From Tenggerimyces flavus (lineage in GTDB: Bacteria > Actinomycetota > Actinomycetes > Propionibacteriales > Actinopolymorphaceae), in assembly GCF_016907715.1 (NCBI RefSeq), contig NZ_JAFBCM010000001.1, forward strand, positions 930,001-994,000: a stretch of 64,000 nt of DNA. Reading direction: 5' to 3'. The notes under the pieces were generated by a model that had not been told where the DNA came from, made no database searches, and worked only from the letters and a program-made list of their open reading frames with translations. The position numbers and the translations under genes are program-made. Below, in pieces: positions 24,910 to 32,607 of the stretch (its first letter is position 1; each line of letters opens with the position of its first letter).

Positions 24910-26025
24910 GTGTCTGACGCGACAGCCACACCTCCGGTGGTCGTCGTCGACCGCCACATCACCTCGCTGGACGCAGCTCGGCTGCGTCGCGCGAAGGGCG
25001 CCTTCACGACCAGGAACGTCGATCCGCTGCGCCATCCGGAGCAGGTCGCCTGGTCGTTGATCGAGGGCGTGCGCCCCCATGCCGGGGATCTGGTGCTGGC
25101 CGAGGTGACGGACCTCGGTCAGCACAAGTCGATCGAACGCACCGACGGCCGCCGGTCGACGCTGTACGTCGGCGACGAGGTCGTGGTCGCGTACGGCGCC
25201 CGCTACGCGCCGGACCAGTTCGAGGGCGTCGTGCCGGCTGACCTCGGCCCGTGCGACCTGCTCGCGGCCGGCGGCATCGCGGGCAAGTGCGTGGCGAAGT
25301 CGTCGAAGGTGAACGTGCCGACCAAGCTGCGTCCGCTCGGGCTGCTCGCGGCGAACGGGCAGCGGCTGGACCTGCGCCGGTTCGCGACGTTCCCGACGGA
25401 CGAGATCGAGGCGATGACCCGGCCGCGGCACACGATCGCGGTGGTCGGCACGTCGATGAACTCCGGGAAGACCACCGCGCTCGCGGCGCTGGGTCGCGGC
25501 CTCACCCGCGCCGGACTGCGGGTGGGCGCGGCGAAGGTCACCGGGACGGGCGCCGGTCCGGACCTGTGGTCGTACACCGACGCGGGCGTGGAGTGGGTCT
25601 GCGACTTCACCGACGCGGGGTACGCGACGACGTACCAGGTCCCGATTCCCGAGCTCGAGCGCGTCGCGTCCGCCCTGGTCGACGGCCTCGCACGGCGCGG
25701 TGCAGACGTGGTGCTGGTGGAGATCGCGGACGGGATCCTGCAGCAGGAGACCGCGGGCCTGCTGGCCTCGCCGGTGATCCGGTTGCTGCTGGACGGCGTG
25801 ATCTTCGCGTCCGGTGACGCCCTCGGGGCGCACGCCGGCGTGGAACGGGTCCGTGCCTGGGGCTACGACGTTCGCGCCGCCGGCGGTCTGCTGACCGTGT
25901 CGCCGCTGGCGATCCGCGAGGCGGCCTCGTTGGGCATCGACGTGCTCAGCGCCGCCGACCTCGCCGACCCCTCGATCGCGACCAAGGTCGCAGGTGTCCT
26001 CGCGGAGTCCCAGCAGGCCTCGTAG
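24910..26025 (+). CDS. P-loop NTPase family protein of unknown function (DUF1611/MobB-like)
   Basis: 371 residues from GTG 24910, chosen for its AGGAGG 7 bases upstream (24897-24902); the frame is open further upstream to an ATG at 24766 but that part looks non-coding. Residues 180-188 are a Walker A motif G-T-S-M-N-S-G-K-T, followed by VGAAKVTGTGAGPDLWSY and DADVVLVEIADGILQQE-like strands of a SIMIBI-class NTPase. The N-terminal 150 residues form an unassigned domain (GDLVLAEVTDLGQHKSIE). The layout recalls DUF1611 and MobB-type GTP/ATP-binding proteins. Cytoplasmic; substrate unknown. Confidence 0.75.
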   Translation: MSDATATPPVVVVDRHITSLDAARLRRAKGAFTTRNVDPLRHPEQVAWSLIEGVRPHAGDLVLAEVTDLGQHKSIERTDGRRSTLYVGDEVVVAYGARYAPDQFEGVVPADLGPCDLLAAGGIAGKCVAKSSKVNVPTKLRPLGLLAANGQRLDLRRFATFPTDEIEAMTRPRHTIAVVGTSMNSGKTTALAALGRGLTRAGLRVGAAKVTGTGAGPDLWSYTDAGVEWVCDFTDAGYATTYQVPIPELERVASALVDGLARRGADVVLVEIADGILQQETAGLLASPVIRLLLDGVIFASGDALGAHAGVERVRAWGYDVRAAGGLLTVSPLAIREAASLGIDVLSAADLADPSIATKVAGVLAESQQAS

Positions 26026-26053
26026 TTGACGGTTCCGGCCTCTCGGGTGATGA

Positions 26054-26081
26054 TGAACGCCTGTTCGTGAACGAGTGTTCA
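26054..26081 (+). promoter_or_regulatory. Tandem GAAC-N4-GTTC dyads upstream of the methyltransferase-TetR operon
   Basis: TGAACGCCTGTTCG (26054-26067) and TGAACGAGTGTTCA (26068-26081) are directly adjacent, 14 bp apart centre to centre, and end 18 bases before the ATG at 26099. They probably bind the TetR protein encoded by the second gene. The GAAC-N4-GTTC core is shared with LexA boxes but the flanking C of TCGAAC is missing in both. Confidence 0.65.
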
Positions 26082-26098
26082 TAACGTGGAGGCCGCAG

Positions 26099-26938
26099 AT
26101 GGGGTCGATCGTCAACACCGAGCAGGCAGAGGCCTGGAACGGATACGAGGGCGAGCACTGGGCAGCCCACTACGACCGGTACGACCTGGTCAACGGCGGG
26201 TACAACGCTCGGCTGCTCGACGCCGCCGGCATCGGCACCGCGGATCGCGTGCTCGATCTCGGCTGTGGGAACGGCCAGCTGACCAGGGACGCCGCGCGGC
26301 GGGCCAGCACTGGTCGGGCGACGGGGATCGACCTGTCCGAGCCGATGCTCACTCGCGCCCGGGAGCGGGCGGAGGAGGAGGGCGTCGCGAACGTGGACTT
26401 CGTCCAGGCCGACGCCCAGGTCCACGCGTTCGAGGACGCCTCGTTCGACGCCGCGCTCAGCCGGTTCGGCGTGATGTTCTTCGCCGACCCCGTCGCGGCT
26501 TTCGCCAACGTGCGCAGGGCGTTGCGCAGCGGCGGGCAGCTGGCGTTCGCCTGCCTGCCACCGTTCGCCGGCACCGACCTCGGTACGGTCTTCGGCGCGC
26601 TCAGCCCGTACCTCCCGCAGCAGCCCACCGGCGCCGACGGCACCGGGCCGACGTCGTTCGCGGATCCGGAACGGACGAGGGCCGTGCTCACCGACGCGGG
26701 CTTCGTCGACTTCGGCTGCGAACGCGTCGAGACCGACCAGCTCTGGGGCCAGGACGTGCCCGACGCCGCGGAGTTCATGCTCGGCTGGGGACCGGTGAAG
26801 TTCAACCTCGGCCGGGTCAGGCCCGAGCAGGCCGAGGCCGCGAGCGCCGCGTTGACGAAGGCGCTCGAGCCGTTCGCACGACCGGACGCCGTCGTTCTCC
26901 GCGGCGCCGCCTGGCTCGTCACCGCGACGGCGCCGTGA
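26099..26938 (+). CDS. Class I SAM-dependent methyltransferase
   Basis: 279 residues from ATG 26099 with GGAGG 7 bases upstream. SAM-binding motif I is VLDLGCGNGQLT (residues 51-62) and motif post-I is ATGIDLSEPMLTRAR; motif IV includes FDAALSRFGVMFFADP. The UbiE/Coq5-like methyltransferase fold is clear but the acceptor is not. Co-transcribed with a TetR gene that starts in its stop codon (TGATG), and preceded by two likely TetR operators, suggesting that the enzyme modifies or detoxifies the ligand sensed by the regulator. Confidence 0.88.
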   Translation: MGSIVNTEQAEAWNGYEGEHWAAHYDRYDLVNGGYNARLLDAAGIGTADRVLDLGCGNGQLTRDAARRASTGRATGIDLSEPMLTRARERAEEEGVANVDFVQADAQVHAFEDASFDAALSRFGVMFFADPVAAFANVRRALRSGGQLAFACLPPFAGTDLGTVFGALSPYLPQQPTGADGTGPTSFADPERTRAVLTDAGFVDFGCERVETDQLWGQDVPDAAEFMLGWGPVKFNLGRVRPEQAEAASAALTKALEPFARPDAVVLRGAAWLVTATAP

Positions 26939-27540
26939 TGTCGCCGCGACGGGCGGCGGCCGTCGCGGAGGGGCGGAGCCTGCGGGAGCATCTGGTCGCG
27001 ACGGCGGAGCGACTCCTCGCCACGCGCGGGACGGCCGGCCTGAGCGTGCGCACGATCGCGCGCGAGGCCGGCGTCGCCGACGGCGTGCTGTACAACCACT
27101 TCGCGGACAAGGAGGAGCTCCTCGCCGCGGCGCTCGACGCGCACGTCCGGACGACGCAGGCGCGGCTCGGCACCCTGCCCGAGCCCGGCTCCCGCACGGT
27201 CGAGTTCAACCTGCGCACCCACCTCGCGTACGGCCTCACCCTGCACCGCGCGATCCTGCCGGCGTTCACCGGACTCGTCGGACAACCGGCTGTGCTGGCC
27301 AGGTTCGCCGAGCTGCACGACCAGAAGGCCTGGCGGGCAAGCCTCCGCGACTACCTGGCGGCCGAACGCGAACGCGGCCGGCTCGCGCCCGAGGCGCCGA
27401 TCGAGGCAGCGGTCGCCATGCTCGTCGGCCTCTGCCACGACACCGTGCTGTCCGGCCTGCTCGAAGCCCGACCACCGCGAACGCCGCCCCTCGAGGACGT
27501 CGTCGCGGTCGTCCTCCGCGGTCTAGGACCTGTTGCGTAG
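26938..27540 (+). CDS. TetR/AcrR family transcriptional regulator
   Basis: 200 residues. N-terminal TetR DNA-binding domain with helix-turn-helix GLSVRTIAREAGVADGVLYNHFADKEELLAAAL (residues about 38-70 in parts), followed by a helical ligand-binding domain with a proline-rich C-terminus. Start ATG 26938 shares one base with the methyltransferase stop. Likely autoregulates through the adjacent dyads at 26054-26081. Confidence 0.92.
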   Translation: MSPRRAAAVAEGRSLREHLVATAERLLATRGTAGLSVRTIAREAGVADGVLYNHFADKEELLAAALDAHVRTTQARLGTLPEPGSRTVEFNLRTHLAYGLTLHRAILPAFTGLVGQPAVLARFAELHDQKAWRASLRDYLAAERERGRLAPEAPIEAAVAMLVGLCHDTVLSGLLEARPPRTPPLEDVVAVVLRGLGPVA

Positions 27541-27570
27541 GTCGGGGGTGCTGGCGGAGGGGCACCGATG

Positions 27571-27655
27571 CCGCTTTACCTGGCGAGTGGGTGCTCTACG
27601 CGGGGTGTATCCCACGTAGAGCGGCAAATGATCATGTAAACATGATCATTTGCCG
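27571..27655. repeat. Palindrome family B, copy 1
   Basis: The core is CGGCAAATGATCATGT (27622-27637), AA, ACATGATCATTTGCCG (27640-27655): 16-bp perfect arms. Just upstream GCCGCTTTACCTGGCG...CCCACGTAGAGCGGC forms a second, imperfect stem (CCGCTTTAC against GTAGAGCGG). A closely similar two-part element sits at 31981-32049. It lies between convergent genes and might act as a bidirectional terminator, but its sequence identity to the other copy points to a repeat. Confidence 0.8.
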
Positions 27656-27668
27656 TCACACAGGGGCG

Positions 27669-28289
27669 CTAGACGGAGGCTCGCCGGCGACGCACTAGGC
27701 GGACCACGATCGAGACGACTGGCATCAGGGCCCAGCAGATATAGGCCCATCTGGTCAGGAACGCGACGGGGATCGAGAGGACGAAGCAGCCCACGAACGC
27801 GAGCGACCGCGCGTACCCGTCCTGCGCGGCCGCGAGGTCCGGTCCCTTGGGGCGCAACCCGTGGCGTCGGATCTCGCGCTGCATCAGCAGCAGGCAGCAG
27901 CCGGCGAGGACCTGCACCAGGGCGTAGAAGACGAACGGCACCGTGAACGCCTCGTCCGCCGTCAGCACCCGCGTCGCGAACGGGGTGACGATGATCGAGA
28001 ACAGCCACAGCAGGTTCCACAGCCCGAGCCGCCCGCCGAGCGCGGTCACGTGCGCGAACAGGCGGTGGTGGACGTTCCAGTGCGTCGCGATCACCGCGAA
28101 GCTGATCAGGAACGCGAGGTACTCGTGCCAGTGCTCGCCGAACGCACGCAGCACTTCCGCGTTCGTCGCACCTTCCGGAACGGGCAGCTCGAGGGCCAGC
28201 AGAGTGATCGCGATCGCGACGACCGCGTCGGAGAAGAGGACGAGGCGCTCCTTGTTCAGGATCCCCGCCCGCACCAGGTCATTGGTCAC
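27669..28289 (-). CDS. TMEM175 family potassium channel-like protein
   Basis: 206 residues with about six hydrophobic segments. The first helix carries R15-x-x-x-F19-S-D21 (RLVLFSDAVVAIAITLLALEL), the signature of bacterial TMEM175 (DUF1211) proteins, which form potassium-permeable channels. Only one such repeat is present, as expected for bacterial members that assemble as oligomers. The middle has HWNVHHRLF, also family-typical. Start ATG 28289. Convergent with the TetR gene across palindrome family B. Confidence 0.9.
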   Translation of the reverse strand: MTNDLVRAGILNKERLVLFSDAVVAIAITLLALELPVPEGATNAEVLRAFGEHWHEYLAFLISFAVIATHWNVHHRLFAHVTALGGRLGLWNLLWLFSIIVTPFATRVLTADEAFTVPFVFYALVQVLAGCCLLLMQREIRRHGLRPKGPDLAAAQDGYARSLAFVGCFVLSIPVAFLTRWAYICWALMPVVSIVVRLVRRRRASV

Positions 28290-28309
28290 GGAGGGACAGC
28301 GTAGAGCGT

Positions 28310-29233
28310 CTACCCAGACGTCGGTGAGAGCTCTGCGGGGACGGCGATCACGTCGACCATCGCGCCGTTGCGGAGGACGGTCAGCTCGACGGGACGGCCG
28401 ATCGCGTCGGCGAACATGAGCTTCTGCAGGTCCTGCGCGCCGCGCATCGGCTGGCCGGCGGCGGCGAGCAGCAGGTCGCCGGGGTGCAGGCCGGCTTGTT
28501 CGGCCGGGCTGCCGCTGACGACCTCGACCACGCGGAGCGCACGGCGGTGACCGACGCGTTCGGCGAGACCGCTCGGCACTGGCGCCGGCGTACTGACCAG
28601 GCCGAGGAACGCGCGGCGCACGCGCCCGTCGTGCAGCAGCTCGCCGATGATCCGCCGCGTGGTCCCGTTCAGCGGGACCGCGAGCCCGACACCGACGCCG
28701 GCGACCGCGGTGTTGATGCCGACGACTTCGCCGGTGGAGGTGGCGAGCGCACCGCCGGAGTTGCCCGGGTTGAGCGCGGCGTCGGTCTGGATGACGTCCT
28801 CGATCATGCGGACCGTACGCCCGTCGCGGGCCGGCATCGACCGGCCGAGCGCGCTGACCACCCCGGCGGTCACCGAGCCGGCGAGGCCGAGCGGGTTGCC
28901 GACCGCGACGACGAGCTGGCCGACGCGCAGCAGGTCCGCGTCGCCGAGCCTGGCCGGCGCGGGTACGTCCCTTCGTACGCGCAGGACGGCGAGGTCGGAC
29001 AGCGGGTCGCGACCGACCACGTCGAACGGGGCCTCCGTACCGTCCGCGAAGTCGGCGACCCCGCCGCCCGCGGAACCCACGACGTGGCCGTTGGTGAGCA
29101 GGTAGCCGTCCTCGGTGAAGACGACCGCCGATCCGCCACTCTCGCCACCACGGCGAGCCACCCGGAGGCTGGCGACCCGAGGGATCAGTTCGTCAGCGAC
29201 GCGGGTCACGATCTCTGAGTACGCGTCGAGCAC
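28310..29233 (-). CDS. HtrA/DegP-like trypsin-fold protease with PDZ domain
   Basis: 307 residues from GTG 29233. Catalytic triad regions: LLTNGHVV (His), DPLSDLAVLRV (Asp) and NPGNSGGAL (Ser). A PDZ domain follows (VVEVVSGSPAEQAGLHPGDLLLAAAG). Unlike most actinobacterial HtrA proteins there is no signal peptide or transmembrane helix in the visible N-terminus (MLDAYSEIVTRVADELIP), so this one appears cytoplasmic. The start is uncertain: no clear ribosome-binding site, and no other plausible start gives an export signal. Short gap of 20 bases to the TMEM175-like gene suggests joint transcription. Confidence 0.9.
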   Translation of the reverse strand: MLDAYSEIVTRVADELIPRVASLRVARRGGESGGSAVVFTEDGYLLTNGHVVGSAGGGVADFADGTEAPFDVVGRDPLSDLAVLRVRRDVPAPARLGDADLLRVGQLVVAVGNPLGLAGSVTAGVVSALGRSMPARDGRTVRMIEDVIQTDAALNPGNSGGALATSTGEVVGINTAVAGVGVGLAVPLNGTTRRIIGELLHDGRVRRAFLGLVSTPAPVPSGLAERVGHRRALRVVEVVSGSPAEQAGLHPGDLLLAAAGQPMRGAQDLQKLMFADAIGRPVELTVLRNGAMVDVIAVPAELSPTSG

Positions 29234-29311
29234 GATTACATGGTTACACCGCAATGCAACCACGCAGCTCCGTAGCAGGTACGGACGACAGGCGGCGGTG
29301 CCGCGCCGATC

Positions 29312-30031
29312 GTGAGGGAACCAGGTCGAGCACGTTCCCAGCGGCGTCGCCTGGGCGGGAGACTCCTGCAGGCGAACACCGTCGGGTCGGCGGACATCAT
29401 CGACAAGCAGGTGAAGTACCCGGACCTGGATCCGAACGCGATCGACAGCGCCGAGGTCGCCGACAACACGCTGAAGAGCGCGGACGTCCTGAACAACAGC
29501 CTCAGCGGCGTCGACGTCCTGGACAACTCGCTGGGTGCGGCGGACATCGCGGCGAACGGTGTCGGCAGCTCCGAGGTCGCGACGAACTCCCTGACCGGCG
29601 CCGACATCAACGAGGCGACGCTCAACGTCGGCCCGCGGGTACGAGCCCGCGCTGACGCCGGCCCCGGCGACCTCTCCTCCGGCCTCGGGACCGTCGGCGG
29701 GACGCTCAGCCTGCCGACCGACACCTGGCTGATCCACGCCAAGGTGAACGCGTACTCCACGAAGTACGACCCGGCCAACGAGGTGCTGTCGGCGTCGTGC
29801 GTGCTGAGGTTCGGCACGACCGACCTCGACGTGAGTCGCGTCTGGGGTGACAACGACTACCTCGGCGGCTCGCCGCGAGGCGGCGGCACGATGTCGATGA
29901 TTGGCTGGGCCACCGGCAGCGGCCTCGTCGCCGTCGGGTGCCAGGACCAGGCCACCAGTTCCAACACCGCCGCCCAGATGCAGTGGCACCAGCTGCGGAT
30001 CGTCGCGGTCCCGTTGAACGCGCTGAACTAG
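29312..30031 (+). CDS. Repeat protein with SADI-type decapeptides and C-terminal beta domain; possibly N-truncated
   Basis: Up to 239 residues from GTG 29312. Residues about 25-105 contain degenerate 10-residue repeats of the form S-A-D-(V/I)-x-(D/N)-N-(S/T)-L-x (NTLKSADVLNNSLSGVDVLD, NSLGAADIAANGVGSSEVA). The last 130 residues look like a beta-sandwich (LSLPTDTWLIHAKVNAYS). Similar actinobacterial surface proteins usually open with a signal peptide; here the first 20 residues are basic (GRARSQRRRLGGR), so the start may be lost or the gene decayed. Its stop shares the bases CTAG with the convergent WYL regulator. Confidence 0.65.
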   Translation: MREPGRARSQRRRLGGRLLQANTVGSADIIDKQVKYPDLDPNAIDSAEVADNTLKSADVLNNSLSGVDVLDNSLGAADIAANGVGSSEVATNSLTGADINEATLNVGPRVRARADAGPGDLSSGLGTVGGTLSLPTDTWLIHAKVNAYSTKYDPANEVLSASCVLRFGTTDLDVSRVWGDNDYLGGSPRGGGTMSMIGWATGSGLVAVGCQDQATSSNTAAQMQWHQLRIVAVPLNALN

Positions 30032-30996
30032 GTCGCGTCGGCGTTGGCGGTCAGCCGCCGCGCGAGGTCGCGGACCGCGGTGCGGAGCTCGTCCGGCCTC
30101 TGGATGGCGAACGGCCAGCCGAGGCCGGCGAGCATGTTCGCCATCCCGTCGAGCTGTTGGGCCCGCGTACGCAACAGCACACCGCCGCCCTCGACCTCGG
30201 ACAGGTCGCCGACGGACGGCGGGATCCGGCGGCGGACCTCGGCCAGCGTCACCTCGGTGAACACCACCGAGACCTCGTGGGCGTACGGCACCCGGGCCAG
30301 GGACTCGGTCACCGTACGGACCGGGTCGAAGTCGTCCGGCGGCGAGAACCGCTCGTCGGTCAGCGAGGCGCCGGTGATCCGGTCGAGCCGGAACGTCCGC
30401 ACCTCGCCGCGCAGCTGGTCCTGCCCGGTCACGTACCAGCGGCCGCCGTGCACGACCAGGCCGTACGGGTCGAGGTCGCGCTCGGACGCCTCGCCGCGGT
30501 ACGACGCGTACCGGATCCGCACCCGCCGCCGCTGATGCGCGGCCGCCGCCAACGACAGCACGATCGCGGTCTCCGGCGCCCGGCCGCCGCGCGGCGGCAG
30601 CGTGAGGCCGAGCGAGGACTCGACCGCGGCGACCCGTTCCCGCAACGCGGCGGGCAACACCCGTTGGAGCTTCGCCAGCGCGCTCTCCGCAGCGACGCCG
30701 GTCGTGGTGGTCGCGAGCCCCAGCGACCGGCCGGCGACCAACCCGAGCACGACCGCGGTCGCCTCGTCGTCGTCCAGCATCAGCGGCGGCAAGCGGAATC
30801 CGGGCAGCAGCCGATAGCCGCCGTACCGGCCGCGCGTGGCGACGACCGGGATGCCGAGGTCGACCAGCCGGCTCGCGTACCGGCGCACGGTCCGCTCGTC
30901 GATCTCCAGCCGGCGCGCGATCTCCGCGCCGGTCAGGCCCGGCCGCGCCTGCAGCAGCTCGAGCAGGGCGAGCGTGCGGGTGGTCGGATGTGGCAT
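30028..30996 (-). CDS. YafY-type transcriptional regulator with WYL domain
   Basis: 322 residues from ATG 30996, chosen for GGAGGA 7 bases upstream. N-terminal winged helix (RTLALLELLQARPGLTGAEIARRL, DERTVRRYASRL, GRYGGYRL), then the WYL domain (RIRYASYRG...DLDPYGLVVHGGRWYVTG) and a C-terminal extension. WYL regulators sense nucleic-acid or nucleotide ligands and often control stress or defence genes. Reads away from the alpha/beta hydrolase gene at 31085, a likely target. Confidence 0.92.
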   Translation of the reverse strand: MPHPTTRTLALLELLQARPGLTGAEIARRLEIDERTVRRYASRLVDLGIPVVATRGRYGGYRLLPGFRLPPLMLDDDEATAVVLGLVAGRSLGLATTTTGVAAESALAKLQRVLPAALRERVAAVESSLGLTLPPRGGRAPETAIVLSLAAAAHQRRRVRIRYASYRGEASERDLDPYGLVVHGGRWYVTGQDQLRGEVRTFRLDRITGASLTDERFSPPDDFDPVRTVTESLARVPYAHEVSVVFTEVTLAEVRRRIPPSVGDLSEVEGGGVLLRTRAQQLDGMANMLAGLGWPFAIQRPDELRTAVRDLARRLTANADAT

Positions 30997-31084
30997 CGAA
31001 ATTCCTCCACAAATCCGGGCCGGAACTGTCCGCATAAGACTCTAGCCTGGAGGCATCGGTTCACCAGGGGAAGGGATCAAGAGC

Positions 31085-31831
31085 ATGGCAACGTTCGTCC
31101 TCGTACCAGGCTTCTGGCTCGGCGGTTGGGCATGGGAAGACGTCGCGAAGCGGCTGCGGGAGCAGGGCCACGACGTCCATCCCGTCACGCTGACCGGACT
31201 CGGCGACCGCGCGCACCTGGCCTCGCCGGACGTCACACTGCAGACCCACGTGCAGGACCTCGTGAACGTGCTCGAGTACCAGGACCTGCGCGACGTCGTG
31301 CTCGTCGCGCACAGCGGCGGAGGCGTGCCGGCGACCGGCGCGGCCGATCGTGCGTACGAGCGGATCGCGCGGATGGTCTACGTGGAGAGCGGCCCGTTCC
31401 CGGACGGCGTCGCGCAGCTCGACATGTCCGACCCGGCCGAGGAGGAGAACGTCCGCGCCGACATCGAGGCGAACGGCGGGTTCTGCCCGCTGCCGTCGTG
31501 GGAGCGGCTCGGCGGGCCGGGCGAGATGTTCATCGCGGGGCTCGGCGACGCCGAGCGCGCGCGGATGGCGGCGCGCGCGGTGCCCGAGCCGGCGGACGCG
31601 ATCACGGCGTCGCTGGTCGCGGAGAACCAGGCAGCGGTGGACAAGCTGCCGCACACGTTGGTGTCGTGCGTCTTCACGGTCGACCAGGTCAAGGAGTACA
31701 TGGAGCAGGGCTTCTTCGCCGGCATGGCGGGCAAGCAGTGGACGTTCGAGTACGTGCCGACCGGGCACTGGCCGATGTTCTCCAAGCCCGTCGAGCTGGC
31801 CGACGCGTTGGACCGGATCGCGAAGGCCTAG
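31085..31831 (+). CDS. Alpha/beta hydrolase
   Basis: 248 residues. Oxyanion region VPGFWLGGWAWEDVA at the N-terminus, nucleophile elbow VAHSGGGVP (Ser near residue 78) and C-terminal PTGHWPMFSKP (His). The elbow reads H-S-G-G-G, typical of the esterase/hydroxynitrile-lyase-like group that also includes methylesterases. Cytoplasmic. Start ATG 31085 with GGGAAGG about 10 bases upstream. Divergent from the WYL regulator with 88 bases between, so probably under its control. Substrate unknown. Confidence 0.88.
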   Translation: MATFVLVPGFWLGGWAWEDVAKRLREQGHDVHPVTLTGLGDRAHLASPDVTLQTHVQDLVNVLEYQDLRDVVLVAHSGGGVPATGAADRAYERIARMVYVESGPFPDGVAQLDMSDPAEEENVRADIEANGGFCPLPSWERLGGPGEMFIAGLGDAERARMAARAVPEPADAITASLVAENQAAVDKLPHTLVSCVFTVDQVKEYMEQGFFAGMAGKQWTFEYVPTGHWPMFSKPVELADALDRIAKA

Positions 31832-32104
31832 CCTCGGGATTTCGGGTGTTGGTGGGCGACTTTGGCCTGTGAAGGCCGGAAGTGCCTGTCCTGCTGGGGA
31901 ACTTGGGATGGCGACCTCTCGAGTGATCCGAGCGGATGGCACTCCGTTGGGTGAGGCGTCGTGGTTCGCCTTACCCGGCCAATGGCCCCTCTACCTGGCG
32001 CCCACCCCACGTAAAGCGGCCAATGATCATGTAAACATGATCATTGGCCCCAGGGCGGGGCCGGGCCGGGCCGGGCGAACCGACTGCTGGACGAAAGATC
32101 GAGG
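31832..32104. other. Intergenic region between convergent genes, contains palindrome family B
   Basis: About 270 bases. No gene seen. The right half holds family B copy 2 (31981-32049); the left half shows nothing recognisable. Confidence 0.6.
31981..32049. repeat. Palindrome family B, copy 2
   Basis: Core GGCCAATGATCATGT (32018-32032), AA, ACATGATCATTGGCC (32035-32049), perfect 15-bp arms. Upstream the words CTACCTGGCG and CCCACGTAAAGCGGC match copy 1 at 27571-27655, including the compensating change from AAATGATC to CAATGATC on both arms. Such paired changes show that the stem, not just the sequence, is kept. Confidence 0.8.
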
Positions 32105-32521
32105 CTAGGCGACGCGGGTACGGGACCGGGCTTGGCTGGCTGTGACGGCCGCGCCGACCGCGAGCAGTGCGGCGGGGCCGAAGAACAGGCCGATGCTGAG
32201 CCCGGCCACCATCACGAACGCGCACACGACGAACGCCGCCGCCCAGAGCGCGATCACCTTCGCCTGCTGGTGAAACGGCGCGAACAGCGCGACACCCGTA
32301 GCGAGCACCGGCACCGCGAGCCAGCCGACCGTCCCCGGACCAGGCAGCCCGCCGATGGCCAGTGGCATCGCGAGCGCGGTCACGGTCGCCACGCCGAACG
32401 ACACGACCGCCAACCAGCGCGCGGTGGTCCCGATGCGCTCCTGCCACCCGGGCGCGGAGCCGAGCAGGTTGAGCCCCACCACCACGACCACCAGAGCGAG
32501 CAACAACAGCAGGCCGTACAT
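32105..32521 (-). CDS. Small membrane protein, function unknown
   Basis: 138 residues from ATG 32521 (MYGLLLLLALVVVVVGLNLL). Four to five hydrophobic segments fill most of the protein. No family recognised. The frame is open to an ATG at 32587, but the hydrophobic N-terminus at 32521 is a more natural start. The gene reads away from the toroid-fold protein at 32608. Confidence 0.68.
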   Translation of the reverse strand: MYGLLLLLALVVVVVGLNLLGSAPGWQERIGTTARWLAVVSFGVATVTALAMPLAIGGLPGPGTVGWLAVPVLATGVALFAPFHQQAKVIALWAAAFVVCAFVMVAGLSIGLFFGPAALLAVGAAVTASQARSRTRVA

Positions 32522-32607
32522 CTCGACCACCCCCAGCTGGAGAACTTCAGCATAGGCGTCCGTTCTGTTCAAGAACCAGTTGTCCACAAGGGCTTAACGT
32601 CATCGAT

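Noticed and set aside
26054-26081. SOS boxes before the methyltransferase gene
   Set aside because: Both dyads lack the flanking C of TCGAAC and the operon encodes its own TetR regulator, so a LexA call would be overreach.
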